Source: Deltaproteobacteria bacterium UBA3076
GTDB lineage: Bacteria; Desulfobacterota; Dissulfuribacteria; Dissulfuribacterales; UBA3076
NCBI GenBank assembly: GCA_002367355.1
Contig: DFBQ01000211.1
Coordinates: 9,992-18,115 of the forward strand
Direction of reading: 5' to 3'
Length of the DNA stretch: 8,124 bases
A model generated the notes under the pieces. That model was not told the origin of the DNA. It did no database searches and saw nothing but the letters and a program-made list of their open reading frames with translations. The translations under genes were made by a program, and so were the position numbers. Below are positions 6,616-8,124 of the stretch, in pieces (the first letter of the stretch is position 1; each line of letters starts with the position of its first letter).

Positions 6616-6622
6616 TATGCCT
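6615..6622. repeat. target-site duplication, left copy
   Basis: GTATGCCT abuts the left GTAA end of the element and is repeated exactly at 6772-6779, next to its right end. An exact 8-base duplication at both ends of an inverted-repeat element is the mark of a transposition event. Confidence 0.85.
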
Positions 6623-6771
6623 GTAACTTCTCAATAAGTCCGGGCAAATCACATTTTGCGACTATCCAATGGATTCCGGCTTTCGCCGGAATGACAGGCG
6701 CTCACACCCAATCGTCATTCCCGCGAAGGCGGGAATCCAGTGACTGTTACCCAGGCTTATTGAGAAATTAC
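6623..6771. mobile_element. 149-bp MITE with IS66-like GTAA ends and internal twin hairpin
   Basis: The terminal inverted repeats are 21 bases: GTAACTTCTCAATAAG plus TCCGG on the left (6623-6643) and CCAGGCTTATTGAGAAATTAC on the right (6751-6771), with 3 mismatches. Inside lie two 26-base palindromic units, 6670-6695 and 6714-6739, in inverted orientation. Each has a 7-bp stem (TTCCGGC/GCCGGAA and TTCCCGC/GCGGGAA). The 'gtcattcccgcgaaggcgggaatcca' unit is a very widespread bacterial intergenic palindrome. There is no coding capacity, so mobilisation would need a transposase from elsewhere. The GTAA termini and 8-base duplication fit the IS66 family, which is an inference. Transcribed, it would fold into a cruciform RNA. 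Confidence 0.85.
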
Positions 6772-6779
6772 GTATGCCT
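6772..6779. repeat. target-site duplication, right copy
   Basis: GTATGCCT is identical to 6615-6622 and immediately follows the right end of the element. See the element entry for the argument. Confidence 0.85.
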
Positions 6780-6852
6780 TTTACAATTGATTGACATTAC
6801 AATAAAAAATTGTATCTGATCCTTTTTTTACAGATTAAATCAAGCCCTTTTT

Positions 6853-6915
6853 TACAACATATACAACATATTTATACAACATCGCCGTTCAGGTTATACA
6901 ATGTTGTATAAATAT
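6853..6915. promoter_or_regulatory. operator-like iterons and dyads
   Basis: TACAACAT occurs three times in the same direction (6853-6860, 6862-6869, 6875-6882) and once inverted (ATGTTGTA, 6901-6908). ATATTTATACAACAT (6868-6882) and ATGTTGTATAAATAT (6901-6915) are perfect 15-base inverted arms. Nested in them, TTATACAA-TG-TTGTATAA (6894-6911) is a perfect dyad. TTTATACAACATC also occurs at 6508-6520. Repeated TATACAA/TTGTATA dyads are typical of operators of small HTH or antitoxin repressors, but no repressor gene adjoins. The function is inferred. Confidence 0.45.
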
Positions 6916-7211
6916 ACAGCTACTTGCCTTCCTTGAGCCTGTATCTGGTTGTTTTCAATCTTCCATAAGGCTCCAGGAAGTCCAAGCCTGAATCTCTGGG
7001 ATTCAATCAATTCATTCAATGTAAGAAATACTCTCATTCAAAATTGAATGACTTGATTAAATGAAATTTTTTCTTTGGTGCGTTTTTCTATAAACCAATC
7101 CATAAGTTCTCTAAGTGTAATTTGTTCAGACCTCAATTATTTTTTCAAATGTGAGGGTACATTGAATTCAAAACCTTTCCGTCGGGCAATGGAAGCCTCA
7201 TCAAGGAATTT
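6894..7211 (-). pseudogene. possible decayed coding region, three stops in one frame
   Basis: One - strand frame from 7211 to 6894 has protein-like composition but is cut by stops at 7137 and 7038 before the last one at 6894. The pieces are a 24-residue segment containing DEASIARRKGFEFNVPSHL, a 32-residue segment containing ITLRELMDWFIEKRT, and a 47-residue segment opening MRVFLTLNELIESQRF. The last starts with an ATG directly after the TGA at 7038. I do not recognise any of them. The junction between the second and third segments is the one duplicated in inverted orientation at 6584-6615. Alternatively they could be very short real genes or chance open stretches. A different - strand frame following the toxin gene is also open for about 60 codons without an early start. 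Confidence 0.3.
7033..7064 (-). repeat. right arm of the 32-base inverted duplication
   Basis: This is the inverted copy of 6584-6615, with 29 of 32 bases matching. It contains the near-palindrome CATTCAAAATTGAATG (7035-7050), and the two arms enclose 417 bases that include the MITE and the operator-like dyads. Confidence 0.75.
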
Positions 7212-7329
7212 TTATCGATTTGAAGCTTTCGGTGATAAAAAGATACTATCAAACCATATCCTTGTCGGCCGTAAATTGAAGTGACTTGAGGATGTTTGGT
7301 AGACTGTCTAATTTTGTAATAGATGTCCC

Positions 7330-7692
7330 CTATACTTTCTTAAATATTTTTCTAATTCTGATTCTACTTGGTGAAATTACTGTAAAATTCCCCAATATCT
7401 CATTTTCATGATTTATAATGGTAGAGGAAGCTATATTTGCCTTTAATTCTGTGCTCAGACCAGATAAACGGATTAAAATAACTCCATAAGAAACGAGATG
7501 TTGACGAAATACTAATTCGCCGAAATCCTTATCTGAAGTTATTAAAGGGGTAAACTTATTGTTTGCGAGCTGGAGCACCTCGTCATCGGATATAGATGGC
7601 GCCATTTCTGCTACATACCATACAGAATGACCGTCATCACGCAATCGTTCAACAATTTGTCTGTCAACACTTTCATCCGCAACAAAATTCAT
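7330..7692 (-). CDS. DUF5615 PIN-like toxin-type protein
   Basis: This is a 120-residue soluble protein of the DUF5615 (Mut7-C/PIN-like) family, usually found as the presumed ribonuclease toxin next to a DUF433 partner. Visible signatures are the N-terminal FVADESVD with acidic pair D6/E7, the acidic cluster SDDE (35-38) and the strand-turn LITSDKDFGEL (50-60) with D54 and D56. It ends with the basic FTVISPSRIRIRKI. These acidic residues are the likely metal-binding set of a PIN-like fold (family knowledge). Its ATG overlaps the stop of the DUF433 gene by 4 bases (ATGA), so the two are translationally coupled. The length is normal and the frame intact. No terminator is obvious after the TAG. 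Activity as a toxin is inferred from family and pairing. Confidence 0.88.
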   Translation of the reverse strand: MNFVADESVDRQIVERLRDDGHSVWYVAEMAPSISDDEVLQLANNKFTPLITSDKDFGELVFRQHLVSYGVILIRLSGLSTELKANIASSTIINHENEILGNFTVISPSRIRIRKIFKKV

Positions 7693-7922
7693 GCTGTTGC
7701 CTCTTCAACAGGGTATACTACGTCTGCTTTCAAAGCCTCGGCAGCAAATGCACACGATGCTTGTATTGCTTCATGTGTTAAACGGGGGTGTTCATTCAAA
7801 ATTTGATCTATAGATTCACCAGATGCTATCTTTTCCAAGATTAATTCAACTGTAATTCGAGTTCCTTTAATAACAGGTTTGCCCATCATTGTTTTCGGGT
7901 TTGAAATTATTAGCTCGTTCAT
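7689..7922 (-). CDS. DUF433 antitoxin-type protein
   Basis: This 77-residue DUF433 protein has a small winged or helix-turn-helix-like fold, usually read as the antitoxin and autoregulator of DUF5615 toxins. The diagnostic motif is at 9-29: P9, GKPVIKGTRI (14-23), then V25 and the IL pair. It is followed by the helix IASGESIDQILNEHPRLTHEA (32-52) and a final helix rich in Ala. It is the first gene of the pair and overlaps the toxin by 4 bases, the common antitoxin-first order. The start is supported by AAAGGAG with 6-base spacing. The upstream stretch (7941-7997) contains inverted and direct repeats that could include an operator or a recombination site. Confidence 0.9.
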   Translation of the reverse strand: MNELIISNPKTMMGKPVIKGTRITVELILEKIASGESIDQILNEHPRLTHEAIQASCAFAAEALKADVVYPVEEATA

Positions 7923-7928
7923 TATTAG

Positions 7929-7935
7929 CTCCTTT
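7929..7935 (-). promoter_or_regulatory. ribosome binding site of the DUF433 gene
   Basis: On the - strand AAAGGAG lies 6 bases before the ATG at 7922, with an A-rich run just upstream. It supports the annotated start and expression of the antitoxin-toxin pair as one message. Confidence 0.75.
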
Positions 7936-7940
7936 TTTTA

Positions 7941-7997
7941 GGCATAGAATAGAATCGGTCGGCTTCTCCCGTCTGCTTGGTCCGCTTGTTATATGCC
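7941..7997. repeat. palindrome with recombination-site-like ends
   Basis: GGCATAGAAT (7941-7950) and GTTATATGCC (7988-7997) are inverted with 8 of 10 matches. Between them GGTCGGCTT (7957-7965) and GGTCCGCTT (7979-7987) are near-identical direct repeats. The right end, TCCGCTTGTTATATGCC, recalls the end of integron attC sites (GTTRRRY core), but the core fits only partly and the left half lacks a clean RYYYAAC. It lies between the end of one - strand gene and the start of the next, where a cassette junction would be. Confidence 0.3.
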
Positions 7998-7998
7998 C

Positions 7999-8124
7999 CT
8001 ACGCCACAAAATACTTGAGAAATTCATAGAATGGAACTCCATCTAGTTTTGCTTGAGACTGCTCAAGTCTCCTTTTTTCTTCTTTGCGCTTTCTCCGCTC
8101 GTAAGCTCAAACTGTTTTCAGAGA
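7999..8124 (-). pseudogene. C-terminal fragment of an unidentified gene, broken near the window edge
   Basis: A - strand frame ends at TAG (7999-8001) and reads 35 codons, starting AYERRKRKEEKRRLEQ and finishing KLDGVPFYEFLKYFVA. It then meets an in-frame TGA at 8107-8109. Five more open codons reach the edge. No start codon lies between the TGA and the TAG. The piece is therefore either the end of a frameshifted or interrupted gene whose body lies beyond 8124, or noncoding. The first half is a highly charged coiled-coil-like segment. I do not recognise the family. The TGA is unlikely to be a selenocysteine codon, because a charged Lys/Arg/Glu helix follows it and no redox motif is present. 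Confidence 0.35.

Noticed and set aside
6563..6760. Possible CRISPR-like array from the short palindromes
   Set aside because: The units are inverted, not direct, repeats, they lack regular spacers, and the structure is explained by one transposon-like element.
6607..6819. Plus-strand frame across the MITE (about 70 codons)
   Set aside because: It consists mainly of the palindromic element. The peptide is the well-known artefact translation of the 'FPRRRESS' intergenic repeat.
7075..7284. Plus-strand frame of about 69 codons between the MITE and the toxin gene
   Set aside because: No SD, no recognisable family and an AT-rich background. The opposite strand has more protein-like composition, though neither is convincing.

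Overview
The window reads as a chromosomal piece of a Gram-negative, anaerobic-type bacterium, most likely one of the former Deltaproteobacteria (Desulfobacterota). This rests on three things: the gene order hemL - atpZ - atpI - atpB - atpE with the membrane F0 genes separated from the F1 genes, a subunit c carrying an N-terminal leader, and a selenocysteine tRNA. No rRNA or other phylogenetic marker is present, so the placement is an inference.

Positions 1-3562 are core housekeeping DNA on the + strand. hemL (C5-pathway tetrapyrrole synthesis) is followed after 226 bases by a compact F0 cluster: atpZ, atpI (8-base overlap), atpB (2-base gap) and atpE. The cluster closes with a very clear intrinsic terminator. 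The genes for b, delta, alpha, gamma, beta and epsilon must lie elsewhere.

Positions 3563-6161 hold a palindromic, transposase-less repeat (MITE-like, GTAA ends) and, convergent to the ATP cluster, an 821-codon UvrA-family ABC ATPase. The outer end of the repeat supplies the UvrA stop codon. The UvrA is unusual: it keeps the UvrB-binding domain and zinc modules but has lost almost all of the insertion domain, and its second H-loop histidine is Asn.

At 6243-6340 lies selC (tRNA-Sec, anticodon TCA, CCA encoded), divergent from uvrA. Everything after it is visibly AT-richer and looks accessory. It contains a second MITE (149 bases, GTAA-type inverted ends, perfect 8-base target duplication, internal twin hairpin), a 32-base inverted duplication, an operator-like dyad cluster, decayed coding sequence, a DUF433/DUF5615 antitoxin-toxin pair on the - strand, a palindromic recombination-site-like stretch, and a broken gene end at the window edge. 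selC is a classic island integration site, so this may be the start of an integrated or eroded island.

I do not see a complete new multi-gene system. The strongest unusual items are the insertion-domain-less, H-loop-altered UvrA, the MITE that ends its reading frame, and the MITE with an intact target duplication downstream of selC.
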